From assembly GCA_037445185.1 (NCBI GenBank), contig JBBIKZ010000003.1, positions 1-56,511 of the forward strand: DNA of 56,511 bases, read 5' to 3'. The notes below the pieces were generated by a model. The model was not told where the DNA came from, made no database searches, and saw only the letters and a program-made list of their open reading frames with translations. Shown here in pieces: positions 35,905 to 43,745 of the stretch. The translations under genes and the position numbers were made by a program. Source of the DNA: JANWZL01 sp037445185. GTDB lineage: Bacteria; Pseudomonadota; Gammaproteobacteria; Burkholderiales; Thiobacillaceae. Position 1 is the first letter of the stretch; the number at the start of each line of letters is the position of its first letter.

Positions 35905-36378
35905 TTACTTGCGGATCAGCTCGGCAGGCATGCCGGCACGATAGCCCTTGGCGTACTCGGTGGTGAAGAAGCCGGGCTTGGTGATGTCGGCCAGCTTGAC
36001 GGTTGGCTTGCCACCGTAGGGGTCGATGGAGCCCTCGGGGGTGGTGCGGATGGGGAACTTGAAGCGCTTGAGCGTGCCGTTGCGGAACTTGATGGTCCAC
36101 ATGATGGAATCGGAGCCGCGCAGGGGCTGCACCTGACCGCCCAGGGGGACGATGTCGGCATAGTGGCGGGCCTCGATGGCCTGCTGCGGGCAGATCTTCA
36201 CACAGCTGTAACACTCCCAGCACTGCTCGGGTTCCTGGTTGAAGGCCTTCATGGCATGGCCGGTCTCGGAACCGTCTTTGTCCAGCTTCATCAGGTCGTG
36301 CGGGCAGATGTACATGCAAGCGGTCTTGTCCTGACCCTTGCAGCCGTCGCACTTGTCGGTACGGACGTAGGTAGGCAT
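35905..36378 (-). CDS. aprB: Adenylylsulfate reductase, beta subunit
   Basis: 157 residues. A ferredoxin-like subunit with two [4Fe-4S] clusters that pass electrons to and from AprA. Cluster motifs: DKCDGCKGQDKTACMYICP and CWECYSCVKICPQQAIEARH. The rest has the usual AprB tail (GSDSIMWTIKFRNGTLKRF). The ATG (36376-36378) has AAGGAGAGAAG in front, and a 14-bp perfect palindrome sits directly upstream of that ribosome site. 151 bases separate it from sat, and no electron-transfer partner gene (aprM or qmoABC) follows. Confidence 0.96.
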   Translation of the reverse strand: MPTYVRTDKCDGCKGQDKTACMYICPHDLMKLDKDGSETGHAMKAFNQEPEQCWECYSCVKICPQQAIEARHYADIVPLGGQVQPLRGSDSIMWTIKFRNGTLKRFKFPIRTTPEGSIDPYGGKPTVKLADITKPGFFTTEYAKGYRAGMPAELIRK

Positions 36379-36391
36379 GGAACTTCTCTCC

Positions 36392-36405
36392 TTGTTAGCT
36401 AACAA
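36392..36405. promoter_or_regulatory. 14-bp palindrome upstream of aprB
   Basis: TTGTTAGCTAACAA, perfect and without loop, immediately 5' of the aprB ribosome site on the minus strand. It has the shape of a dimer operator and may explain a separate regulation of aprBA from sat. No regulator is known to me. Confidence 0.45.
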
Positions 36406-36529
36406 TCCGCGCATCAGGCGCGGTCCTTCGAAATCCGGGCCCAACCTTGGCCGGGGCGTATCGCGATTCCGCTTCCGGCGGGCCCGGGGATCCAAACTTC
36501 GGTGGCCGGCCCGCAGCCAGCTCACCTCC

Positions 36530-37738
36530 TCAAGCGGCCGAGTGACCCTTCAACTCGATCTTGACCTTCTCGTGTTCGGCCAGGCTGGCGTAGTACTTCT
36601 TCAGCACCGCCGCCACCTCGGGACGGCTGAACTCCGGCGGCAGGTCTTGACCCTCGGAGAGCATGGCGCGCACCTTGGTGCCTGAGAGCAGGATGCGATC
36701 TTCCTTGGTGTGCGGGCAGGTGCGCTGGCTCGCCATGCCGCCGCACTTCTTGCACCAGAAGGTCCAGTCGATGTTCATGTTCTTGGTCTCCAGCGAGCCC
36801 GGCGGGATCTCGTCGAAGATCTTCTGCGCGTCGAACGGGCCGTAATAGTCGCCGACACCGGCGTGGTCGCGGCCGACGATGAGATGCGAGCAGCCGTAGT
36901 TCTGGCGGAACAGGGCGTGCAAGAGCGCCTCGCGCGGGCCGGCATAGCGCATGTCGAGTGGGTAGCCGGCCTGGATGACGGTGTTCTTGACGAAGTAGTT
37001 GTCGATCAGGACCTGGATCGCCTCGGTGCGCACCTCGGCCGGGATGTCACCCGGTTTGAGCTTGCCCAGCAGCGAGTGGATGAGTACCCCATCCATGGTC
37101 TCGATGGCGATCTTGGCGAGATACTCGTGCGAGCGGTGCATGGGGTTGCGCGTCTGGAAGGCAGCCACCTTGGACCAGCCCAGTTCCTGGAACTTCTGAC
37201 GCGTCTCCGCCGGCGTCATGAACTGCGCGCCGTACTTGGCCTTGAAGCCGCCGTCGGAGAGCACTTTCACCGGGCCGGCCAGGTTGTACTTGCCTTGCGC
37301 CATGACCATCTTGACGCCGGGGTGATCGAGGTCGGTGGTCTTGTACACCTGCATGCATTCGTGCGCCTTGTCGATGGTGTACTTCTCGGTGACCTTCATG
37401 GTGGCCATGATCTCGCCCGACTCGCCATCCACCAAAGCCACCTCGTCGCCGGCCTTGACGTCCTCGTCGTCGGTGGACAGGGTAATGGGGATAGGCCAGA
37501 ACAAGCCACTGGCCATCTTGTAGCCATCGCACACCCCGAGCCAGTCGGCATGGGTCATGAAGCCGTCCAGTGGGGTGAAGCCGCCGATCCCCATCATGAT
37601 CAGGTCTCCGCTTTCACGGGAGGTCATCCGAATTTGCTTCAGGGATCTGGCCCTTGCTAGTTCGGCCGCATGGGCTTCGCCGGTCAGCAGCAGGGGCTTG
37701 AGCTCACCACCGCCATGGGGATTGACGAGACGGGACAT
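36530..37738 (-). CDS. sat: ATP sulfurylase (dissimilatory, homo-oligomeric type)
   Basis: 402 residues. It forms ATP and sulfate from APS and PPi in sulfur oxidation. The catalytic motifs QTRNPMHRSHE and LIVGRDHAGVGDYYGP are present, with a Cys-containing CKKCGG...CPHT segment near the C-terminus as in many Sat proteins. The ATG has AAGGAG in front and opens MSRLVNPHGGGELKPLL as in the family. It heads sat-aprB-aprA; PPi consumed here links it to the PPi genes elsewhere in the window. Confidence 0.97.
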   Translation of the reverse strand: MSRLVNPHGGGELKPLLLTGEAHAAELARARSLKQIRMTSRESGDLIMMGIGGFTPLDGFMTHADWLGVCDGYKMASGLFWPIPITLSTDDEDVKAGDEVALVDGESGEIMATMKVTEKYTIDKAHECMQVYKTTDLDHPGVKMVMAQGKYNLAGPVKVLSDGGFKAKYGAQFMTPAETRQKFQELGWSKVAAFQTRNPMHRSHEYLAKIAIETMDGVLIHSLLGKLKPGDIPAEVRTEAIQVLIDNYFVKNTVIQAGYPLDMRYAGPREALLHALFRQNYGCSHLIVGRDHAGVGDYYGPFDAQKIFDEIPPGSLETKNMNIDWTFWCKKCGGMASQRTCPHTKEDRILLSGTKVRAMLSEGQDLPPEFSRPEVAAVLKKYYASLAEHEKVKIELKGHSAA

Positions 37739-37823
37739 AGAGGGCTCCTTGCGATATGTCGTTGAATTGATTGGATCGACAAGCGGATAGTCGGGGCAGG
37801 ATAGCACGCTGCCCACATCAGCC

Positions 37824-37852
37824 ATAATCAATATTATTTTTTTTCTAATAAA
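37824..37852 (-). promoter_or_regulatory. Possible sat promoter
   Basis: In the AT-rich stretch upstream of sat, the minus strand reads TTTATT, 17 bases, GATTAT, which would give a leader of about 80-90 bases before the ATG. The boxes are only partly consensus. Confidence 0.3.
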
Positions 37853-38004
37853 CTTTTTGGATGTCCCTATCCGCAAAGCGCGCTGAAAAACCCATGAACA
37901 TGAAATGGTTATATACGCAGCCGGCCTGTGGCGCACTTCCGTGCCGGGCTGGGGTGCCTGACCACCGGGTTCAATACCGACGACATCGATGGCACACGCC
38001 TGAC

Positions 38005-38715
38005 ATGCGCGCCTGCCTCTGCCTGCTCCTGTCGCTCGTCCTGCTCGCGGGCTGCTCGGGTGGCCAGATCCAGCGCAAGGATGGCGGCCAGTCGCAACGC
38101 GGCTATGCCCTGTCGAACCTGGCGAAGAGCGACGTGGACATGATCAGCGAACTCACCCAGCGTGAGGTCTTGGACGGCCTGAAACGGATCACCCTCAAGC
38201 TCTACCGGCGCAACCCGCAGGAATACCGCAAGGCCGGCCTGGACAACCCGGAGGCGGCTGTCGCGCGCGTCTTTCAGCATGTCGGCAAGGGGCCCCACTC
38301 GCCGCTCGCCTTCGTCGGCTGGATGGACAGGCTGCAGCTCGCCTTCCAGGAAGGTTATGCCGGTGACCGCGTGCATGTTTTGATGGAGGCGCTCACCGCC
38401 ATGATCCTGGCCGCCTATGAGCACAAGACCGAGTTCTACCTCACCGACACGCTCGATGCCCAGAAGCTTTACAACAGCGCGCGCAACATCGAGGTGGCGG
38501 TGTGGAAGCTGTCCACCGCAAGGCTCGCCAATGGCGCGCAGATGCTGCTCACCAACAGCATGGACGGCGAGGTGCAGAATCTCTCGTTCGAGCGCGAGTT
38601 CGGCAAGCTCATCGCCCAGCAGGACCTGCTCGCCCTGATCATGGAGGGGCGCAGCCATCGCACCATCAATCGCATCATGCACAACGTGGCGGCCTTCGTC
38701 TTCCTGCCGCTCTAG
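38005..38715 (+). CDS. Lipoprotein of unknown function
   Basis: 236 residues. MRACLCLLLSLVLLAGCSGG is a clear lipoprotein signal with lipobox LAGC, so it is expected to be membrane-attached by Cys16-type modification. The remainder is helical and soluble (SDVDMISELTQREVLDGLKR, GDRVHVLMEALTAMILAAYE, FGKLIAQQDLLALIMEGRSH). I do not recognise the family. Divergent from sat with a 266-base gap; no clear operon partner downstream, since the next gene starts 97 bases later with a repeat-like spacer between. Confidence 0.75.
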   Translation: MRACLCLLLSLVLLAGCSGGQIQRKDGGQSQRGYALSNLAKSDVDMISELTQREVLDGLKRITLKLYRRNPQEYRKAGLDNPEAAVARVFQHVGKGPHSPLAFVGWMDRLQLAFQEGYAGDRVHVLMEALTAMILAAYEHKTEFYLTDTLDAQKLYNSARNIEVAVWKLSTARLANGAQMLLTNSMDGEVQNLSFEREFGKLIAQQDLLALIMEGRSHRTINRIMHNVAAFVFLPL

Positions 38716-38717
38716 GT

Positions 38718-38742
38718 TTCAGGGGGCAGGGATCAGGGATCA
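38718..38742. repeat. TCAGGG-type short direct repeats
   Basis: TTCAGGGGGCAGGGATCAGG with two GGGATCAG copies, just past the lipoprotein stop. The 14-mer TTCAGGGGGCAGGG also occurs at 21738-21751, and similar TCAGAGG repeats at 33705 on. Dispersed low-complexity repeat. Confidence 0.5.
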
Positions 38743-38812
38743 GATGAGATCGAATCGCCCATAGGGCGCCCCTTGCACTGTCCGGAGTCGATGAAACAAT
38801 GGACGATATGGC

Positions 38813-39532
38813 ATGAACTGGCGGCAGGCGGATGATTACGCGTTCGAGCCGCCCCTTGCGCGGGAGGAGTGGGCCTGGCAGTTCTTGCGCCGCAATACCG
38901 AGTATCGCGCGGACTATGCCTGGTTCATCGCCACCTGGCGGGCCCTGGAGGCGGACTACGGCGCGCCGCCCCGGCGCGATTTCTTCCGCTGGCGGCAGGA
39001 TGTGCGCGCCTGGCGGGCGGCCTCGGAGATCGCCGGCTGCGGTGCCGAGACCTGCCCCGGCGAGAACGACCTGGTGTTGATCGAGTGCTGGATGGGCGCC
39101 AAGTGGGGGCTGGCCAAGTTCCCCATCGACCCCGGGGTGGATAGGCCCAAGCCGGGACTCGAACTGGATTGGCGTACGCAGTCGACGCAGATCGCGGAGG
39201 CACTGCCGGGCGAGGAATTGTCACACGCACCGGAGAAAATCGCCCTGGTGTTCGATCTGTCCCTGCCGCTCGCGCCGCAGCTCGACCAGGCGCGCATCCG
39301 TCTCCTCGCGCGGCGCCGTGCGATGGAACAGACGGGCCGCCTGCCCGCGCGTACCGTCCGAACTGCCGGCGTCGTGTGGACGCGCTGGCTCAGGCTGCTG
39401 GATGGTGCCGCCGACGGTGCCTCCCTGGATGAGCTGGCCCGCGCGCTGCAGTGCGGAGATGCGGAGGCCGAGCTGGAGATCGCCCGGCGGATGACTGCCG
39501 GCGGCTACCGCAGGATATTGCTCATGGACTGA
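38813..39532 (+). CDS. DUF6499-like protein
   Basis: 239 residues. The opening WRQADDYAFEPPLAREEWAW followed by FLRRNTEYRADY matches the N-terminal DUF6499-type module seen in mobile-element-linked regulators; the middle has an unrelated acidic stretch and the C-terminal ~60 residues (LDELARALQCGDAEAELEIA) look like the DUF2285-type helical end. I assign it from pattern memory. It is close to the TIGR00266 gene (16-base gap to a possible GTG start), so the two may be cotranscribed. No mobile-element genes are seen nearby except the short repeats. Confidence 0.55.
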   Translation: MNWRQADDYAFEPPLAREEWAWQFLRRNTEYRADYAWFIATWRALEADYGAPPRRDFFRWRQDVRAWRAASEIAGCGAETCPGENDLVLIECWMGAKWGLAKFPIDPGVDRPKPGLELDWRTQSTQIAEALPGEELSHAPEKIALVFDLSLPLAPQLDQARIRLLARRRAMEQTGRLPARTVRTAGVVWTRWLRLLDGAADGASLDELARALQCGDAEAELEIARRMTAGGYRRILLMD

Positions 39533-39548
39533 CTAGGAGTGAACCGTT

Positions 39549-40346
39549 GTGGCAATGGATGTGATCGACTACGACATCTTCGGCGACGACATGCAGTACG
39601 TCGAGATCGAGCTGGATCCGGGCGAGGCCGCCATCGGCGAGGCCGGCATGATGATGTACATGGAGGATGGTGTCGACATGGACACCATCATCGGTGACGG
39701 CTCGGCCGCCCAGTCAGGTCTGCTGGGCAAGCTGGTGGGAGTCGGCAAGCGCCTGCTCACGGGCGAATCGCTGTTCACCACCGTCTACCTCAACCAGGCC
39801 GAGGGCAAGCGCCGGGTGGCCTTCGCCGCCCCCTACCCAGGCAAGATCGTCCCCGTCGACCTGTCCCGCCTCGGCGGCACGCTCGTCTGCCAGAAGGATG
39901 CCTTTCTATGCGCGGCCAAGGGCGTGAGCCTGGGGATCGCCTTTCAGAGGCGCCTGGGGGCCGGTTTCTTCGGTGGCGAAGGCTTCATCCTGCAGAAGCT
40001 CACGGGCGATGGCATGGCCTTCTTCCATGCCGGCGGCACCGTCGCCGAGAAGACCCTGGCAGCGGGCGAGACCCTGCGGGTGGATACCGGTTGTGTGGCG
40101 GCCCTGCAGCCCTCGGTGGATTTCGACATCGAGTACGTGGGCAAACTCAAGAGCGCCTTGTTCGGCGGCGAGGGCCTGTTCTTCGCGCGCCTGACCGGCC
40201 CCGGGCGGGTCTGGCTGCAGACCCTGCCGCTGTCGCGCCTGGCCAACCGCATCATCGCCGCCGCCCCCAGCGCGGGCGGCAGGCAGGTGGGAGAGGGCTC
40301 GGTGCTGGGCGGCTTCGGCGGTCTGCTGGATGGGGACAACCGTTGA
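39549..40346 (+). CDS. TIGR00266/AIM24-family protein
   Basis: 265 residues from GTG (with AGGAG nine bases upstream); ATG two codons on is an alternative. The AIM24 beta-sheet fold reads YVEIELDPGEAAIGEAGMMM, GKIVPVDLSRLGGTLVCQKD, FFGGEGFILQKLTGDGMAFF and GLFFARLTGPGRVWLQTLP. No signal peptide or membrane helix. The family is widespread and has no firmly assigned biochemical function. The stop codon is directly abutted by the inverted repeat of a small element. Confidence 0.85.
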   Translation: MAMDVIDYDIFGDDMQYVEIELDPGEAAIGEAGMMMYMEDGVDMDTIIGDGSAAQSGLLGKLVGVGKRLLTGESLFTTVYLNQAEGKRRVAFAAPYPGKIVPVDLSRLGGTLVCQKDAFLCAAKGVSLGIAFQRRLGAGFFGGEGFILQKLTGDGMAFFHAGGTVAEKTLAAGETLRVDTGCVAALQPSVDFDIEYVGKLKSALFGGEGLFFARLTGPGRVWLQTLPLSRLANRIIAAAPSAGGRQVGEGSVLGGFGGLLDGDNR

Positions 40347-40578
40347 ACCCAGATTTGTCATTAGGCCGGCCAATGCCTACGAAGATCACCCCGGCGTGTG
40401 TGAAGCTTGTCCCCATCGCCATGCCACCACGGCCTGCGCGCGCCAGGACCTCCGTCTGGCGGCAGTATCAAGCCCGTTCGCTTAGCCCTCGAGGTCTACC
40501 ATGGGCTCGTTGCCCGTGCGCGAATCTGCTCGCCATACGGTACGCCATCATCGCGCGCCCTAATGACAAATCTGGGTT
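40346..40578. repeat. MITE-like element with 18-bp inverted repeats
   Basis: AACCCAGATTTGTCATTA at 40346-40363 and its reverse complement at 40561-40578. About 233 bp, no ORF, between the TIGR00266 stop and sixA; it shares its first base with that stop. I found no direct duplication at the borders. Inferred to be a non-autonomous transposable element. Its internal part is moderately GC-rich with no obvious hairpins. Confidence 0.75.
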
Positions 40579-40637
40579 GAAGGCCGGTAGCGACGAGCGG
40601 AGCGGGATGGAGTGACTCAAATAGAGGAGTGTGGGGC

Positions 40638-41090
40638 ATGGACTTGATACTCTGGCGACATGCGGATGCCCAGGATGGGGTGCCGGATATGGGCCGGCCC
40701 CTGACGGCGAAGGGGGTCAAACAGGCGGAACGCATGGCGGCGTGGCTCAAGCCGCGTCTGCCCGCGGACTGCCGTATCCTGGTCAGTCCGGCCCTGCGGG
40801 CGATACAGACCGCCGACGCTATGGGACTGGATTACGAGGTGTCGGCCAAGATCTCGCCCGGGGCGGACGCCACCGCCCTGTTGGCCGCCGCCGGCTGGCC
40901 GGACGCGCGCGTGCCGGCCTTGCTGGTCGGACATCAGCCCAGCCTCGGGCTTACCTGCGGCCTGCTGCTGTTTGGCCAGGAGGCGGCGGTCAGCATCAAA
41001 AAAGGCGGCATCGTCTGGCTGTCCAACCGTGTACGTGGCAACACCCCGCAGACGATGCTCAAGGCGGTGATGACGCCAGAGATGCTCTGA
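40638..41090 (+). CDS. SixA-like phosphohistidine phosphatase
   Basis: 150 residues. The histidine-phosphatase signature LILWRHADAQDG begins the protein, and the second His is in LLVGHQPSLG. The family removes phosphate from His residues, for example from Hpt domains in SixA's case. The ATG has AGAGGAG in front. Two Hpt-type phosphorelays occur at the left end of the window, but no link is shown. Convergent with the TlpA-like gene. Confidence 0.85.
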   Translation: MDLILWRHADAQDGVPDMGRPLTAKGVKQAERMAAWLKPRLPADCRILVSPALRAIQTADAMGLDYEVSAKISPGADATALLAAAGWPDARVPALLVGHQPSLGLTCGLLLFGQEAAVSIKKGGIVWLSNRVRGNTPQTMLKAVMTPEML

Positions 41091-41126
41091 ATCCCTGGCG
41101 GCAGCGCGTGCCGTGATCGAGGGCAG

Positions 41127-41144
41127 GTCGGCCTTCAGGCTGAC
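41127..41144. repeat. REP-like hairpin, copy 2
   Basis: GTCGGCCTTCAGGCTGAC, a 7-base stem with one G-U pair and TTCA loop, between convergent genes. Shares the 13-mer core TCGGCCTTCAGGC with 21638-21653. Confidence 0.4.
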
Positions 41145-41211
41145 GGGGTGTTGTTGCGGTTGTCGGGTTGAGACCCGAGCTGACGATGCGTGTGCAAGGC
41201 GTTGGTGACCA

Positions 41212-41721
41212 TCACTCCACCAGCAGCTTCTCGATGACGGCGACGGCCTCCGGTTCGTCCCACTCGATGTGGCCGGCGAGGCTGTAGCGGATCTGCCCCT
41301 GCTTGTCGATGAGGAAGCTGGTGGGCAGGACGAACACGCGCCAGGCCTTCATGCGCGCGCTGTCCTGGTCGAGCAGGATGGGGAAGGTCAGCGGCACCTC
41401 CTTCAGGAAGGGGCGTATCTGTTCCGCCGTCTCGCCGGCGTTGGCGGCCAGGATGGTGAACGGACGCCCGGCCAGGAGCTTCGACAGCCTTTCCATGGAG
41501 GGCATCTCCTTGCGGCAGGGGGGGCACCACACGGCCCAGAAGTTGACCAGGACCACGCGTCCGCGCAGGTCGGCCAGGTTCACCCTGCCGCCGTCGAGGG
41601 TGGGCAGGTTCAGTTCGGGCGCCGCCCGCGGCTTGGTCGGCTTGAGCTGGGCGGCCGCGGGTCCGGCGAGAGACAGGCTCAAGCCGGCGATGAGCAGGAA
41701 CAGGGACAGGGCGTGTTTCAC
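41212..41721 (-). CDS. TlpA-like exported thioredoxin
   Basis: 169 residues from GTG, which has AAGGAG nine bases upstream and overlaps the stop of the upstream gene by 4 bp (GTGA). Signal peptide (KHALSLFLLIAGLSLSLA). The redox motif is NFWAVWCPPCRKEM (WCPPC), with a cis-Pro in FVLPTSFLIDKQGQI and a central insert, as in TlpA/ResA. It reduces disulfides or apocytochrome c thiols in the periplasm in that family; substrate unassigned. Confidence 0.88.
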   Translation of the reverse strand: MKHALSLFLLIAGLSLSLAGPAAAQLKPTKPRAAPELNLPTLDGGRVNLADLRGRVVLVNFWAVWCPPCRKEMPSMERLSKLLAGRPFTILAANAGETAEQIRPFLKEVPLTFPILLDQDSARMKAWRVFVLPTSFLIDKQGQIRYSLAGHIEWDEPEAVAVIEKLLVE

Positions 41722-42491
41722 GGTGGGGTCTCCTTGGACAGCGATGCGATGTGGGGGGCCAGGATCTCGCCCAGGCGGGCGCCGGCGGCCTGCTCCAGGT
41801 CGTTCGCGTCGCCGCGGTGATAGAAGCGGTCGCGCAGGCCCGGCAACACGCTGACGCTCACCCGGCTGCCTGCCGCCTCGAAGGCCGCCTGCATCGCCTC
41901 CCGCCACCAGTAGCCGGCCGAGGACATGGGCACCAGGATCGCCAGATTGAGTCGTGTCCGCGCCACCACCGGGTCGTACTGGGGCTCTTCGCCGGGTTCC
42001 GGGTCCTGGTACAGGAGGGGCCAGAGCAGCACGGCGCCGGCGAGGCCGGCTGGCGCGTCGGACCGCTGCCGCCAGGCCGCCGCCGCGCGCAGGGGCAGCG
42101 CCGTCATGTGGCCGCTGGCGACGAGCACCAGGGGACGGCCGACGTGGCGCTGCCGCATGTGCGTCAGCCAGTCGGCGAGGTCGGCGTCGGGCACGTCGGC
42201 GACGCTACCCGCCACCGGGGGCAGGAAATAGGGGGCGAGCCAGTCGGTCAGCCAGACCTCCATGCCCGATTTGGCCAGCTGGGCGGCGGCGCGATGTTCC
42301 TCCTCCAGCCGGCCGTACTGACCGGTGAGCCAGAGCACGACGGCACCGTCTGCCTGGTCCGCGTAGCGATGGCTGGTGACGACGGTGCCCGAGGCGAGCG
42401 TGACGGTCTCCTCGGTGACCGCGGCCAGGACGGTCGCGCCCGGAAACAGGAGGCAAACGAGGAGGTGTGTGGCGGCGTACAGTCGTTTCAT
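41718..42491 (-). CDS. DUF3530-like alpha/beta-hydrolase, exported
   Basis: 257 residues. Signal peptide MKRLYAATHLLVCLLFPGAT. The fold matches a serine-hydrolase-like DUF3530 protein: VVLWLTGQYGRLEEEHRAAA, EVWLTDWLAPYFLPPVAG and LVLVASGHMTALPLRAAAAW (in place of GHSxG, here SGHMT, so the nucleophile Ser is not obvious). Coupled by a 4-bp overlap to the TlpA-like gene downstream. Substrate unknown. Confidence 0.6.
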   Translation of the reverse strand: MKRLYAATHLLVCLLFPGATVLAAVTEETVTLASGTVVTSHRYADQADGAVVLWLTGQYGRLEEEHRAAAQLAKSGMEVWLTDWLAPYFLPPVAGSVADVPDADLADWLTHMRQRHVGRPLVLVASGHMTALPLRAAAAWRQRSDAPAGLAGAVLLWPLLYQDPEPGEEPQYDPVVARTRLNLAILVPMSSAGYWWREAMQAAFEAAGSRVSVSVLPGLRDRFYHRGDANDLEQAAGARLGEILAPHIASLSKETPP

Positions 42492-42540
42492 GCCGCGTCG
42501 TTTACCGGCCCGGGTCGCTCGGATCAATCCGACGTTCGTG

Positions 42541-43734
42541 CTAGTTGAGCTGGATGCGCACGCCGAAGGGGACGGGGGCCTTGCCCTTGACCAGCCAGAC
42601 GACGGGGTACTGGGGCTCGCGTTCGGGGAACTGCCCCTCCGCATCGGTGAAGTAGACCAGCAGGTCGGGGTTGAGGCGCTCGCGCTCGAGCCAGTCGAAG
42701 ACGGGGCGGAAATCGGTGCCGCCCTTGCCGCTCAGCCCCTCAGGCAGGGTGATGGGTTCCCACTGGGCGAAACGCCAGGGCCCGCCGGCACACAGCTTGT
42801 CGTCGCAGGCATGCAGGATGACCTCGGCGCGCACCTGTCCCTTGAGGGCATCGACCTCGGAGAGGAATTCCCTGAGCTCCTCGTCCTTGATCGAGCCGCT
42901 GGTGTCCAAGGCGACCACCACGTTCACGCTCTGGCTGTAGAGGCACGGCATCAGCGCCGCACCCGTGTCGCGGCGCGAGGTGCGCTGGAAGCTGTAGTCG
43001 TCGCGTGCCGCGTTCATCATGTAGCGCGCCAGCAGCGCCCGCCAGGGCAGCTGCGGGGCGAGCAGGTTGTCGACGAAACGCATCAGCGACGGCGACAGCT
43101 TGCTGGCCTGGCGGGCGGCCTGGGCGGCGGCGGCCAGCCGGCTCTTCCATTGCTCGTCGAGCTTGTCGGGGTCCATGGGCGGCGGGGGCGGGGCCGCCTG
43201 CACGTCGCTCGCCTCCTGCGGCTGGCTGCCCTGGGCCTCCTGTCGCTGCGGCCGACCGCCGCCGCCGTCGGCGGACTCGTTGTCGAACAGGTGCATGTCC
43301 TGGGTCTGCTCCGGCGGGTCCTCGTGCAGGAGGGGATAGATCTCCTCGGCAGTGAGGCCCCGGTACTTGGCATCGATGAGGGCATCGTCCGGCCCGTGCA
43401 TGCGCTCGTCGTCGAGGATCATGTTCACCGCGTAGTCGCAGGCCACGTCCCAGCGGTGCTTCTGCCGGTGGTTGCGACGGGCGAAGTGGGACAGGGCGCA
43501 GTGCATGGCCTCGTGCGCGAGCACGAACTGGGTCTGTTCCAGGGTCAGCCGCGCGATGTAGCCGGGGTTGTAGTAGAAGTGGCGGGCGTCGGTGGCGGTG
43601 GTCTGGCACCACTTCGGGTCGGCCGCCTTGAGGGGCAGGTGCATGACCAGCGCGCCCAGGAAGGGCTTGTCCAGGATCAGCCGCGTGCGCGCCGCGGCGA
43701 GCTTGGTCTCGATGGCGGCCAGATCGTCCTGCAC
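42541..43734 (-). CDS. VWA-like metallopeptidase-domain protein (DUF2201 type)
   Basis: 397 residues. GTG start with TAAGGAGG six bases upstream. An HExxH zinc motif (LAHEAMHCALSHFARR) near residue 90, then a Pro/Gln-rich spacer, and a C-terminal VWA-like domain with MIDAS VVVALDTSGSIKDEEL and TDFRPVFDWLERERL. Lies 11 bases past the MoxR gene's stop, so the two form a MoxR-VWA chaperone-like pair. The zinc domain and VWA domain in one chain is the known DUF2201 layout; the client is unknown. Confidence 0.85.
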   Translation of the reverse strand: MQDDLAAIETKLAAARTRLILDKPFLGALVMHLPLKAADPKWCQTTATDARHFYYNPGYIARLTLEQTQFVLAHEAMHCALSHFARRNHRQKHRWDVACDYAVNMILDDERMHGPDDALIDAKYRGLTAEEIYPLLHEDPPEQTQDMHLFDNESADGGGGRPQRQEAQGSQPQEASDVQAAPPPPPMDPDKLDEQWKSRLAAAAQAARQASKLSPSLMRFVDNLLAPQLPWRALLARYMMNAARDDYSFQRTSRRDTGAALMPCLYSQSVNVVVALDTSGSIKDEELREFLSEVDALKGQVRAEVILHACDDKLCAGGPWRFAQWEPITLPEGLSGKGGTDFRPVFDWLERERLNPDLLVYFTDAEGQFPEREPQYPVVWLVKGKAPVPFGVRIQLN

Positions 43735-43745
43735 TTGAAGCCTCC

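Noticed and set aside
33867..35966. 699-codon plus-strand frame opposite aprA
   Set aside because: Antisense of a clear aprA; composition is low-complexity (Val, Leu, Gly, His), no domain.
37861..38004. Longer start of the lipoprotein at 37861
   Set aside because: The lipobox signal begins at 38005, and the extension has no family-like or export features.
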